From Ephemerocybe angulata (Eukaryota; Basidiomycota; Agaricomycetes; Agaricales; Psathyrellaceae), in NCBI GenBank assembly GCA_013368325.1, contig JAACJK010000229.1:186001-250000 (forward strand): a stretch of DNA of 64,000 nucleotides, written 5' to 3'. A model generated the notes under the pieces. The model searched no databases. It saw only the letters and a list, made by a program, of their open reading frames with translations, and was not told the DNA's origin. Numbering within the stretch: position 1 is the first letter of the stretch; every line of letters starts with the position of its first letter. Positions 32,901 through 40,398 of the stretch are shown in pieces. A program made the translations under genes and the position numbers.

Positions 32901-34302
32901 ACTAACTGGTGTTGAGTACATATTTTTTGATGAAGTCTCTATGCTCAGTTGTCGTGATATTTACCGTATTAGTGAACGTTTATGCCACACTCTTAATAAT
33001 CCAGATGAAAGCTTTGGTGGACTTAACATGATTTTAGTTGGTGATTTTGCTCAATTGCCTCCTGTAGTAGGAGGCGAGGCAGCATCTTTGTATGGACGCA
33101 TCGAGTATTCTTCTACTAATCTGAATAAGCAAAAGGAGTTAATTGGCCAATGCATATGGCACGAGTTTACCACTGTAGTTATGCTTACAGAAAACATGCG
33201 GCAGGTAAAGCCAGGTAATGAGGCTTTTCGTACAATGTTAGAGAATATGCGGTATAAAGCATGCACCTGGGATGATATCAAGTTCTTGCGCTCACGTATT
33301 TCATCAATTTTAAGTGGTCGATCTTCAATCTGTAGTCCTGAATTTAGAAATGTCTCAGTTATCACTACTCGTAACCTTCTCAAAGATACAATGAATGATA
33401 TTGGATCAAAACGATTTGCAACTGAATCAAATCAGGAGCTTGTGTACTTCTATTCAGAAGATCATATATCTATAGAGTCTGGTGAATCAACTAGGCGTAG
33501 ACTCAAAGGCAAGAGCACTGCACATATTATCAATGAAGCTATGCAAAGAGACTTATGGTATCAGATTCCCTCTACTACTGACAAACATGTACCTGGAAGA
33601 TTGGGTATATGTATCGGCCTGCCTGTTTTGATACGTAATAATAGTGCAACTGAGCTAGGAATTACAAATGGGCAAGAAGGTTTCATTCATAGCTGGCAGT
33701 CTACAGTAGGCTCTAAAGGTCAACCTGTTCTTGAAACGGTCTTTGTAGAATTGGTCAATCCACCATCAAAAATCAATCTGAGAGGATTACCAGAAAATGT
33801 TGTTCCTATACTACCAACAACTACACACCAACTTATCTGTTCACTGCGGGGTGGCACAAAAGTTTTGATTGACCGTACCCAAGTTGATATGTTACCCAAT
33901 TTTGCAATGACTGACTTTGCTTCTCAAGGAAAGACAAGAGAATTTAATGTAGTTGATCTCCAAGCTTGCAGAACACATCACTCAATGTATACAGCATTAT
34001 CGCGTGGAACATCAGCAGAAGGAACATTATTGCTACGAGATTTTTCACCAAGTATTGTTATGAATGGGATATCAGGCAGGCAGCGCCAAGAGTTCAGAGA
34101 GTTGGCCTTACTTCATGAGATAACTGATATGCGGTATAAGGGTTTACTGCCTGTTGAGATTTTTGGCATCCACAGAAAAGAATTGATTGCATCATTCCGC
34201 AAGTGGAAAGGGGAGTGTTATGTGCCTAAAAGTATCCATAAATCTCTAAGGTGGAATAATGACAAGCCCTGGGCTGTAGATGACAACCCACACTTAGAGT
34301 AG
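26914..34302 (+). CDS. Helitron-like Rep-PIF1 helicase, inner element
   Basis: 2,462 codons from the first in-frame ATG; the real start may lie downstream, since conserved sequence begins near 28,555 (FAPGLDQYIITLH). Order: low-complexity Ser/Cys-rich N-terminus (to about 27,885), 13-residue tandem repeats (27,890-28,500), cysteine region like DUF6570 (CAVCGMLVPL, CDKVCDDCRASL), Helitron-like N domain with HUH motif HLHMLIW (about 30,700), Rep tyrosines in YVTDYITK (Tyr codons 31,330 and 31,342), NINLKYECLDARDDYRAQM, and the PIF1-family helicase with Walker A GGMGGTGKSQ (about 32,700), FFDEVSM, GDFAQLPP, ENMRQ and SQGKTR. All catalytic motifs I can check are present. It would nick, unwind and mobilise the element. 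It ends in TAG, with the same frame continuing open into a protease-like domain. The coding part is markedly more AT-rich than flanking host genes. Confidence 0.9.
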   Translation: MLRHRHFTACFSPPSSQTIVSATWPPLTARPTDMIFALSRSLSGLFLHSHGGDPLAIGAPAHCSLSSGLISSPPFSFSSRDTLLHSPVRPQIISSLMLTTPHAITQSSPRPCTLVPFCSSKPTAPVDAHPSTLKKFSTCPSPPPSTLAPNVRPLCLLHDSCPPALPADTSTSTPPAYACSTDLLCSARLPGLSSSARSSCSDSRISALPTPDACSCSSTRLSDLPCSLTSWSDARSCSDSRSVSPLLSNARLPDLYSNTCSLDLLSSTCASDTRLAAQLLATAHSPGALSNVCSPDILSNVFSHSSDLLPGTCSTSLPSCPCLPHRVGSITAPRAGFDSVTECDVPRAGSGSIAECDMPRVGSDSVAECNEPRVGSITVPRVGSDPVAECDVPRAGSGSIAERDMPQAGSGSIAERDVPQVGSGSIAEHDVPQVGSGSIAERDVPRAGSNSIAECDSPRVGSNSIAECAVPQLGSNSTAVCEVPRAGSGLSAECEVPQAGIGLMCECHVPRVGPKSIAECGVPRAGTNAMASKTPRGTLSPVGGALSKAIPFAPGLDQYIITLHRSADFPGYLLKFVSYGPVAVKKTHFDSVQNIMHARLPLGILAQLLSITTARDVLLHHGVVLPARAKRADVDAALSTHQCNMCVDCAAELEIVQGKQMQSNARNRSHRAQNKLKAFEPTSEKKSLEFLHEDIGNTSFPPPPLTPDVEMEIIARACTKFDPSQFEEAGCAVCGMLVPLKQLSKLKAIQGHLNVLIRDGCAKRERKSEKDTAKEYNAPVIDDTCDKVCDDCRASLRKGDIPKYALANGLWLGNIPRELSELRYVERLLRLLIAKVRHTVCWAKVSTGMRKMKANFVAFESPMPQIYERLPPPREDIEEVLAILFTGPTKPDHATYKRTPFLVRRNHVAQALKWLKLNHSDYANIDISQKNLDSYPEDVPPVTVEYIQKIGNKLAESTSIHDMDDEDGTEEGECPFTVHGITAQDIETVSVRKLKARAVHHLNNEGRFLNVGRLDLVSIWSNPQLYPQMFPWLFPYGLGGVGSVEGLSSKMHKRRLLMYHDKRFQVDPNFPFIAFSHEQMGAVSTSGRIATNRANFDEITSRLLSVDMTVLQSLATRMANGEIVKAETDMEKQCKKVVSDLDCIMSNVKGSITTKKGMRNEAWSLVASHGSPSWYFTMAPVDTKHPLCIYFASDNIKFTPDIGPEKERLLKVCKNPVAAARFFHYMVLIFIQDLMGVNIDGRGIFGDVSAYYGTVEQQGRLTLHLHMLIWLKGNLSPQKMRDKIMNDLAWQKAVVEWLESTHCGEFATGSQSEVTARADTAEQSAPYDEVETLPIAPPSGKCDSTMPDQDDVCDCKFCKSKRGWWSYFLYRFDTVFLRSNLHSCQRYINLDGTTSKKMVYRACTDNIFKRCRARFPRPLHAETKVDPTTGALIMKKGEAWVNYVNRVVTFVLGCNTDVTSLMSGTAVKAVIVYVTDYITKQGLKTHVLYDAIQSIISKSSDILVGDMKAKEKARRLMTRMVNSISAKMELGAPMISLYLLENPDHYTSHTFKPMYWKQYMFEARRAFPTEAEEDEFDKIMIMKKDGKYIGLSFVHDYIYRPSEAENLCVYEFIQRCTSIAIPKGDEDKLTKNTYRFMNEHPLSETHALRINCGLVNHIVPNILGPPLPRCDVGDQGDYAVAMLSLFKPWRSGIDLRAGYSGWHEAFSNYSFSERYIQIMANINLKYECLDARDDYRAQMHQSSGIYDGHLSGIDFEQCEDGVLASEWTAAQEGLDLDAIANGALSPAELDRLKKVQDMTSVLQDIGWDQAVANDKAQIRTNHPSKMPPSHWKALVQNKRVEIMDARATQMPTTYESKKDLQKRCKLDGNVFIADKSYLLKSFSLNEEEHQTFVNESINQFSLNYEQEKAFRIVANHAADPYSEVLHMYIGGMGGTGKSQVLKALSFFFRLRKESYKLIVVAPTGSAAALLGGMTYHTAFGINDKTSKTNLASIKDRLTGVEYIFFDEVSMLSCRDIYRISERLCHTLNNPDESFGGLNMILVGDFAQLPPVVGGEAASLYGRIEYSSTNLNKQKELIGQCIWHEFTTVVMLTENMRQVKPGNEAFRTMLENMRYKACTWDDIKFLRSRISSILSGRSSICSPEFRNVSVITTRNLLKDTMNDIGSKRFATESNQELVYFYSEDHISIESGESTRRRLKGKSTAHIINEAMQRDLWYQIPSTTDKHVPGRLGICIGLPVLIRNNSATELGITNGQEGFIHSWQSTVGSKGQPVLETVFVELVNPPSKINLRGLPENVVPILPTTTHQLICSLRGGTKVLIDRTQVDMLPNFAMTDFASQGKTREFNVVDLQACRTHHSMYTALSRGTSAEGTLLLRDFSPSIVMNGISGRQRQEFRELALLHEITDMRYKGLLPVEIFGIHRKELIASFRKWKGECYVPKSIHKSLRWNNDKPWAVDDNPHLE
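27890..28500 (+). repeat. coding minisatellite, 39-bp unit, about 15 copies
   Basis: The unit encodes 13 residues, consensus VPRAGSGSIAERD, with variants such as PQVGSGSIAEHD and PRVGSNSIAECD. Each unit contains a near-palindrome CCCCGAGCGGGG that can fold in DNA or RNA. All forward frames and a 229-codon reverse frame are kept open by the repeat. Unit length is occasionally altered, as where PRVGSIT adjoins PRVGSDP. Confidence 0.9.
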
Positions 34303-34416
34303 CAAATTGTAAAAGAAGATCAAAAACACACGAAAAAGGTAGCTAGCTCCAAAAATTTGGATCCTTTTAAGGCATTTGTACCTGCAGTAGGCTCAAATAG
34401 TCTTAAGCGTAAGTCT

Positions 34417-35355
34417 ATGCCCAATGATATTAGTGATGAAGATAGATTCAAAAAGCTAAAACTTGACGATACAGGTAGAGATTCTGTAAATGATGTTGAT
34501 ATGATAGACATGCAGACTCAGCCTATCACTATTCAAGATATCTCTCTTCCTGGATCACAGTGGCAAAATAATAGTTGTGCTTATGACTCAATGCTTTGCA
34601 TTTTGTATGCTATATGGATCACTAATCCTCAGCAATGGTCTGCTTATTTTGCATCGGTACAGATTCCAGAGACTACTGAGGCATTAGCAATAGGATTTGA
34701 GGAATATCGCACCAAAAGAGGTACACTTGAAGCAGCACGTGAGAATTGGAGACAGAGTATGGCGCACTTATCTCCAGATTTGTTTCATCTAGGAAACTAT
34801 ACTAGTGTTATCAATCTAATCGACTCTATGTTTGTATTTGAAAACCCAGTATACAAGATACCCCAAGTTTGTGATCATTGTGATGAACCTGATAGAAGAC
34901 GGGGTTATATGCATACAGCAAACCTTCAACTTAATGCAGATGATGAAGGTTCATCTATCCAGACATGGCTAACTCCAGATTTGTTTGCTAATGTTCAAGA
35001 AGACTTGCAGTGCCAAATTTGCAATAGACAGCTTGCATCTAGAATCAGGCTATTAAGCAATGCAAGTCACATAGTATGGGTAGCGTTTGATAGACATGAG
35101 CACATGCAAATATCAACTTTGCTCAAGATACTAACTGAAGGTGGAGAGGTACAAGAGTATATATTGGCAGGTATTATATACTATGGAGGATCACATTTTA
35201 CTTCTCGGATAATCAAAGGAGACCAAGTCTGGTACCATGATGGCATGATCAATAGTGGGCAAGCAGAGTATGAAGGTATAATATATGCACTAGGTGACCT
35301 TAAGCATAAAGGGAACAAGAATGTGCAATCAGCTATCTATATTCCTAAGCTATGA
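34417..35355 (+). CDS. cysteine-protease-like domain ORF, inner element
   Basis: In the same frame as the Rep-helicase and open from 34,303, directly after its TAG; the first ATG is at 34,417 (312 codons). It has a Cys box NNSCAYDSML (Cys codon 34,576-34,578), a zinc-binding-like pair of CxxC groups (CDHC ... CQIC), and a His box GGSHFTSR (His codon 35,194-35,196) followed by WYHDG with a candidate Asp, the layout of papain-like ubiquitin-specific or related peptidases. In the outer element the equivalent domain is fused to the helicase without a stop. So this is either a separate protein, a readthrough extension, or a product of a recent nonsense mutation. Activity and substrate are inferred only. 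Confidence 0.7.
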   Translation: MPNDISDEDRFKKLKLDDTGRDSVNDVDMIDMQTQPITIQDISLPGSQWQNNSCAYDSMLCILYAIWITNPQQWSAYFASVQIPETTEALAIGFEEYRTKRGTLEAARENWRQSMAHLSPDLFHLGNYTSVINLIDSMFVFENPVYKIPQVCDHCDEPDRRRGYMHTANLQLNADDEGSSIQTWLTPDLFANVQEDLQCQICNRQLASRIRLLSNASHIVWVAFDRHEHMQISTLLKILTEGGEVQEYILAGIIYYGGSHFTSRIIKGDQVWYHDGMINSGQAEYEGIIYALGDLKHKGNKNVQSAIYIPKL

Positions 35356-35410
35356 AATGCTTTCTACCAAAAATGAGTTAGATTGTTGTCGATTAGAGTC
35401 AAAACCTGAA

Positions 35411-35424
35411 TACGGACTCGTAAC
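35411..35424 (-). repeat. right terminal inverted repeat, inner element
   Basis: TACGGACTCGTAAC; exact reverse complement of 23475-23488. Confidence 0.9.
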
Positions 35425-35835
35425 AAGCCGCGCATTGCGACGGCCACTGCGCAAGTCGACTCCAAGCCTGCTCATATACCATGCCCTTGGTGCCATGATG
35501 GGAACTCCCTTCGCAGAAAGGCACTTGTCGATGACGGTGCTCATGTGATGGCTTTTGAAGCCACCTCTCCTGATATCCAACCTGACTTCAATATTTTCTT
35601 TCCATCTCAAGCTGGTCGGGTCATGTACCGGCTGGCTGGGATTGTCTACTTTGGGAGCAGTCACTTTACTGCTCGCATTGTGGACCGAGCGGGGCAGGTC
35701 TGGTTCCACGATGGTATCTCGACGGGGTCCCAGACCATTTACGAGAACCAAATCAACGGGCGCGCCAGCGGAGAGTGGCTCATGAGTGCGTATGGGAAGA
35801 AGAAGTCTTACCTTATATATGTCAAAGTAGTTTGA
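35425..35835 (+). pseudogene. C-terminal part of outer element's protease-like domain
   Basis: Reads KPRIATATAQVDSKPAHI then CPWCHDGNS and the His box GSSHFTAR (His codon 35,662-35,664) with VWFHDG, ending KSYLIYVKVV and a stop. It is homologous to the C-terminal part of the inner element's protease ORF but clearly diverged. It continues in phase from codon 23,472-23,474 once the inner element is removed. Confidence 0.85.
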
Positions 35836-35873
35836 GATTGACTTAATCGACATTATTAAAGAAAAAAAAAAGA

Positions 35874-35886
35874 GTAAAGACTCGTA
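35874..35886 (-). repeat. right terminal inverted repeat, outer element
   Basis: GTAAAGACTCGTA, preceded by an A-rich run. Exact reverse complement of 13468-13480. Confidence 0.85.
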
Positions 35887-36034
35887 CCGCCGTGCTCCGC
35901 AACGGCCCTCAGCACCAAGTTTCTTTGGATTTTCTTCAAGTTCGATAGCCCGGATTTGGCCCGGACCGGCAATCTATTACAGCGGTGGAGGCGGTGATCA
36001 AACCTGTCGGCATCTAGAATCATTGCTAAATGAG

Positions 36035-36040
36035 TATAAA
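36035..36040 (+). promoter_or_regulatory. candidate TATA box of UBL-IYLYP gene
   Basis: TATAAA, 76 nt before the ATG at 36,111 and about 150 nt right of the outer Helitron terminus, so the insertion left the core promoter intact. Confidence 0.5.
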
Positions 36041-36110
36041 TTGCTGTTCCTTTTTGCTGGCGAATCGCGTCCTTTCTTCCTTCCACCCAGCCTCCCCCAG
36101 CACTCACACC

Positions 36111-37579
36111 ATGTCCGCAACGCGTAGCTCGCCGACGCAGGCACGCGTAAACCCGTATCCCGAGGTCACTGTTCTTTCGTACAAGATGCATAAAGTCCTC
36201 GTCAAATTGCCCGGCGCAGTGGCCCCGGTTGCTCTCTACCAGGTAAGCATAACGTCGATGAACGATACCAATTGTGGCTGATACACTTCTAGTACATTCA
36301 AGCAGAGGCCTTTAAACGCTTTCGGGGTATCGCCTGTGACCCAAGTGAGGTTACATTGTGGACTTTGGACTGGCCGGGCTTCGGGGGCGAGGAGGTCGAG
36401 GTGACGGAGGAAGCGTTTCCAAACTTGGAGAGGTTGCGGCGACTCGTTGTGAAGGGGCCAACTGAGGACGAGTGCGTTTCTCCTATTTGACGACTGTCTC
36501 CACCGTATCTAACCTTTGCGCGAAGGGAACCTCTTGCTCGCGTCAAGGCACCCGTAGCTGAGCCTGCCGTGGCTCCCGACGGCAATCACATCTTCATCCT
36601 CACCATGACGGGCAAGCGAATCGCCATCTCATGCGAGTTCTCCGACACTATCGACAATCTCAAGGCAAAAGTGCAGGATAAGGAGGGTATTCCTCCTGAC
36701 CAGCAACGCCTGGTATACGCGGGAGGGGTGCTGCAGGACGGATGCACCCTACTGGACTACGGCATTAAGAGCGGGGAAACGATCGACTTGATGTTGAGGC
36801 TGAAGGGTGCGAAGCCCGTCATATACCTGTACCCGCCCACTGCGACCCGTATCGCCACCAAGCTCGCGCTCGTGCCGGAATGGGAGTTCTCCGCCATCTA
36901 CCCCGTCGTTCCGGCGAAGCGCACGGAGGCTGGAGAGGGGCTCGAATGGGTCGTCGACGCGGCGCCGAATGGCGTCTTGAAGGAAGTGGATACCGGGATG
37001 GAGATGTCGTATCTCTATTGGGAGGCGGAGACGACTGCGCAGGGACTTCTTTCGCCCCCAGCGTCACCTCAGCTCGGTGCCGTCGCTACTGAGGAGAGCT
37101 TTGTTCCGAACCGTCCGACCCTCGACGCGTCCAACTCTGTCGTGCTCGAGGTCGCGAAGATGACTCCGTATCTCGACAGCTCGCTCAAGGCTCTAGGCCT
37201 TCATGTCGAAGCCCGCACCTCGTTTATCACGTACGTCGCATTTCCCCTCCCCATTGATCTCGTATACTAACTCCACATTGATAGATACTGGCTCCCTTCG
37301 CTCCTCAAGCACAAACACGTCGCGCTCCGCTTCCTCCCCCAGTCAGCCTACGAACGCGCTGCGCCTCTCACCGTCGAGCCGACCCCGGATGTGGTGGCGC
37401 GGATCTTCATGCTCTTCAAGGGGATTGAGGAGACCGAGCTGGGGCTGTGGTCTGACGCGTTGGAGCGGTCGGCGGGGGACGTGGGCCGATGGGCGGGGGT
37501 GGTTGGTGTGGAGCCGGAGAGGATGAATGATGCAGGGTTGTTCAGGGTCATTGAATGGGGTGGAATGGAGGTTGTCTAG
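36111..37579 (+). CDS. ubiquitin-domain/[14 protein letters not shown] fusion protein (UBL-IYLYP), intact
   Basis: Exons 36111-36242, 36293-36471, 36526-37230 and 37285-37579; 436 aa. Introns are 48-54 nt, the last with a TACTAAC branch site. Residues 1-105 form an N-terminal domain shared with paralogues (HKVLVKLPG ... [11 protein letters not shown]). Residues about 125-198 are a close ubiquitin relative ([40 protein letters not shown]) but without the terminal diglycine, since the chain runs on. From K199 comes [53 protein letters not shown], then [13 protein letters not shown] and a [10 protein letters not shown] tail. Proteins with the [11 protein letters not shown] architecture are known from bacteria and fungi, without an assigned function to my knowledge. 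The fused ubiquitin fold suggests proteasome or ubiquitin-receptor contact; this is inference. Confidence 0.85.
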
Positions 37580-37811
37580 GGGTCGCACGATGGCCATCTG
37601 GGAATATTTTAAGTGTATATTTATCGAAGTACTTTTTTGCTGTTTTGCTGCCCCTGAGCATACATTAAATACATAGAAGGAAGGTATAGCAAGACCTCAA
37701 TCACGTTGTCCCAATTCACCCCAACGCCCAACATCCTGGTTCCTACGCTCGCGCACCTCCGACCGCGCACAATGTGCTGAAGCTCACAGCTCCCATCGGA
37801 TCTTCAAAGCT
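37580..37811. other. 3' flank between tail-to-tail family members
   Basis: No gene. Contains the presumed 3' UTR of the preceding gene. Confidence 0.4.
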
Positions 37812-38182
37812 TCACCTGAGCTTCACGATTAGTTTGTGGATAACATCTTCGAGTCCTGCCAATGCTTCCGCCGATATTTCAATTTCCTCGCCCTCACACC
37901 CTGGCAGCTCTGAAGACCAGAACCCGACTGCGGCGGGGTTGAGGCCGATGTCTGTAAAGAGCTGTATGGCCTGCGCCTGCAGCATCTAAGGACCGCACCA
38001 GTATAATAAGTTCGGTCGCGAGGCATTGTAGGTTGGATTTTACTCGCCTGATACAGCATTGCTCCCCCAGCGTCGGGAAGTTTGATGAGTACTTTGTGGT
38101 TTTTGCGCTGGAGAATGAGTCGACCGGTGTATAATGTGTTCTGACCGCTGCAGCGGGACCTTGATGTTGCTCGAACCGACAT
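37812..38182 (-). pseudogene. N-terminal-only copy of UBL-IYLYP family, GC-AG intron
   Basis: Exons 38182-38048 and 37985-37812 (minus). Encodes MSVRATSRSR.. with NHKVLIKLPDAGG, then MLQAQAIQLFTDIGLN, FWSSELPGCEGEEIEI and HKLIVKLR before TGA. The intron would start GCGAGT, a GC-AG type, at the position where paralogues use GT. The AGGTGA at the end could also be the decayed donor of the next intron; no ubiquitin-like or IYLYP exons follow. It is a truncated duplicate that could still make a ~102-residue protein. Confidence 0.65.
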
Positions 38183-38886
38183 GAAGGTTGGAGGTTCAAG
38201 CCGGAATTTGGTATGGGGGATGGTAAAAGAAAATGCTGGGGGAAGGATTGAGTAGTGAAGAAGAGACGAAAGTTGGAAGCAACCTGTTCTTAAGGCCATC
38301 GACGCCGTCACAGGATGTGGCGAGTACGTTTACCTAACACGGCTCTGCCTAAATTGCCAACCCGAGGCCGAGGCACTTCCGCCGGCAGAATCCCCACTTT
38401 ACATAAATCAGTGTTCGCAACACCTCAGAACTATACTCGAGGCCTTTTCTTAGGTTTTTGGAAATCCATCCAACGGGAAAAACGCTGCTTTCATCCCATG
38501 CGCCGCCTCGCCTGGGTACAGCCGTAGCTAGCTGAGGTGACCTTGGTGCAACCTTGGTGTCAAACGCGCCTACACCAGCAATCGGCACCTCCAACTCGTT
38601 CGTGCACGAAGCTCGGAAGGTGACGCCCCATTCCGGAAGTTATATATTGCATGACCGCTCCCTCGAAACCTAGGCTTCCTTTATTCCGCAAGTACATCGC
38701 AGGTTCGCTTCCTCGTACCTTCACAGTGCGCCACCCGTGACGGTGACGTAGATTGGCTTGAGCAGTCAAGAGGGCTCGACGACGTTAAAAACAGACCCAA
38801 TAGATAGCTTGGTAGAGCTGTACTCGAGTATATCTCGAAACCATCCCTAACCATCAGCCAGATATATTAGAAGTACATGTACGAAC
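38183..38886. other. intergenic, no gene seen
   Basis: Between the N-terminal fragment and the SUMO-type UBL-IYLYP gene. Only unsupported short frames. Confidence 0.5.
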
Positions 38887-40398
38887 CTATACCAAGACCT
38901 CCATTCCACCCCACTCAATGACCCTGAACAGTCCGGCGTCTTGAACTTTCTCCACATCCACGCCCACAATGTCCGTCCATCGCCCAACATCTTCCACCGC
39001 CCGCTCGCGCGCCTCCGACCACACCGCCAAATCACTCTTGTCGACACCTTTGAATAGCATGAAGATCCTCGAGACTACGTCTGGGATAGGGTCTACTTTG
39101 AGCGGGGCGGCATGCTCGTACGCCGACTGAGGAAGGAATCGAAGCGCGACGTATTCGTGTTTGAGCAACGTCGGCAACCAGTAGCTATATTCACGTTCAA
39201 CTCATCGACTCGTTGACCCAGAAAAGGGGTGGAGACCTACGTGGTGAAAGAGGTGCGAGCTTCGACATGGAGCCCCAACGCCTTGAGTGCACCGTCCAAG
39301 TACGGCGTAATCTTCGCGACCTCGAGTAGGACAGTGTCCTTAGAGTCAAGACTCGCCTGGTTCGGGACGAAAGGCGCTTCCACCGTGGTCGCTCCGGTAA
39401 CGGGAGACAGAGGTGGAGATAGCAGCCCCTTCCCCGTCGTTTCGGCCTCCCAATAAAGGTACGAGACTTCCATCCCCGTTGCAATTTCTGTGAGGATGCC
39501 ACTCGGCTGAGCGTCTACGACCCACTTCAGTTTCTGGCCGTTCTCGGTGCTCTTCGCTGGTACAACGGGATAGATGGCGGAGAACTCCCATTCTGGGACG
39601 AGGGAGAGGGTTGTGGAGATGCGTGTGGCAGTTGTTGGGTAGAGGTAGATGACGGGCTTGGCCCCTTTGAGGACTGGCATCATCTCCAGCTGGTCGCCAT
39701 CCTCAACGCCAAGGCTCCCCAAAGTGTCATCAGGGATCACACGCTCGCCCTCATAGTATAAGCGCTGGTCGTCGCAGGGTATACCGTAATACGCCTGTAG
39801 AACCTCCATAATCTTCTGCATCTTCAGAGACGGCTTGGCTTTCAGTTCAACAGTCTTCTCGGTAGCGGTGTTGAAGACGGATATCTTGAGCGTGTCATTC
39901 CCGGACGGTTGCGAATGAGTCGCTAGTTCGTTTGCCTTCACTTCCTGGGTGGGTTCATGCTCGGAGGAAGAGCTAGAGCATCTTGAGACGACCTTTCGTT
40001 CTCTTTCCATAGACCATGTGAGCAGGGTCGAGTTTTTTTTCGTCGAGAAACTCACTGGGTGTCAGGCCGCACTTTCACAACCAACTTGCGGATGCCATCA
40101 TCAAGGATTTCTGGCAGAGTGTCGGGCGAGATCTCGATTTCTTCGTCTTTCCACTCAGGCACCTCTGAGGTCCAGAACGCGATATTGGTGCTTTCGGTCC
40201 CCACATCAGAAAAGAGCTGCACAGCTTGTCTTTGCAGATACTATATAGAGACCAGTAAGTCGTATCGGAAGGTGTTGGAGGAGTGGGACTCACACGATGG
40301 AGTCCGCCTGGCGGAGACGCAGGAAGCTTGACGAGAACTTTGTGTTCTTTGGATTGCAGAACCAGACGACTGGGATACGGTTTGCTCTCCTGGCTCAT
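38887..40398 (-). CDS. SUMO-like-domain/[14 protein letters not shown] fusion protein, intact
   Basis: Minus-strand exons 40398-40294, 40240-40056, 39972-39241 and 39184-38887; 439 aa, with intron positions matching the paralogue at 36,111. N-terminal domain: [27 protein letters not shown]. Residues about 124-197 form a ubiquitin-like domain of SUMO/Rad60-SLD character (KISVFNTATEK, PSLKMQKIMEVLQAYYG, RLYYEGERVIPDDT, GVEDGDQLEMM), unlike the ubiquitin-type domain of the paralogue. Then [52 protein letters not shown] and a conserved tail ending EWGGMEVLV. An upstream in-frame ATG at 40,428 is also possible. TAAGCGCCC sits 47 nt upstream of the chosen start. Function unknown. Confidence 0.85.

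Larger units (their letters stand above)
23475..35424 (+). mobile_element. inner Helitron-like element, 11.95 kb, possibly autonomous
   Basis: Bounded by perfect 14-bp inverted repeats GTTACGAGTCCGTA (23475-23488) and TACGGACTCGTAAC (35411-35424). It interrupts the outer element's protease domain between codons AAT (23472-23474) and AAG (35425-35427), and deleting exactly this interval restores the outer frame, so the ends are defined to the base and no target bases were duplicated. It carries 3.4 kb of 5' sequence without recognised genes, a long Rep-helicase frame and a protease-like ORF, all on the + strand. Confidence 0.88.
13468..35886 (+). mobile_element. outer Helitron-like element, defective, carrying a nested element
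   Basis: Termini are perfect 13-bp inverted repeats: TACGAGTCTTTAC at 13468-13480 and GTAAAGACTCGTA at 35874-35886. Inside, on the + strand, are the Rep N-terminal half (13,733-16,510), a foreign 3.4-kb block, the rest of Rep plus the PIF1-type helicase and protease-like domain (19,956-23,474), the nested second element (23,475-35,424), and the protease C-terminus (35,425-35,835). No target duplication is seen. Canonical TC...CTRR Helitron ends are absent. The element is inactivated by a nonsense codon, a frameshift and loss of the Rep tyrosines. Confidence 0.85.

Noticed and set aside
13468..35886. Canonical Helitron ends (5' TC, 3' hairpin plus CTRR)
   Set aside because: I looked near both right termini and found no such pattern; the inverted repeats explain the ends better, supported by frame restoration for the inner element.
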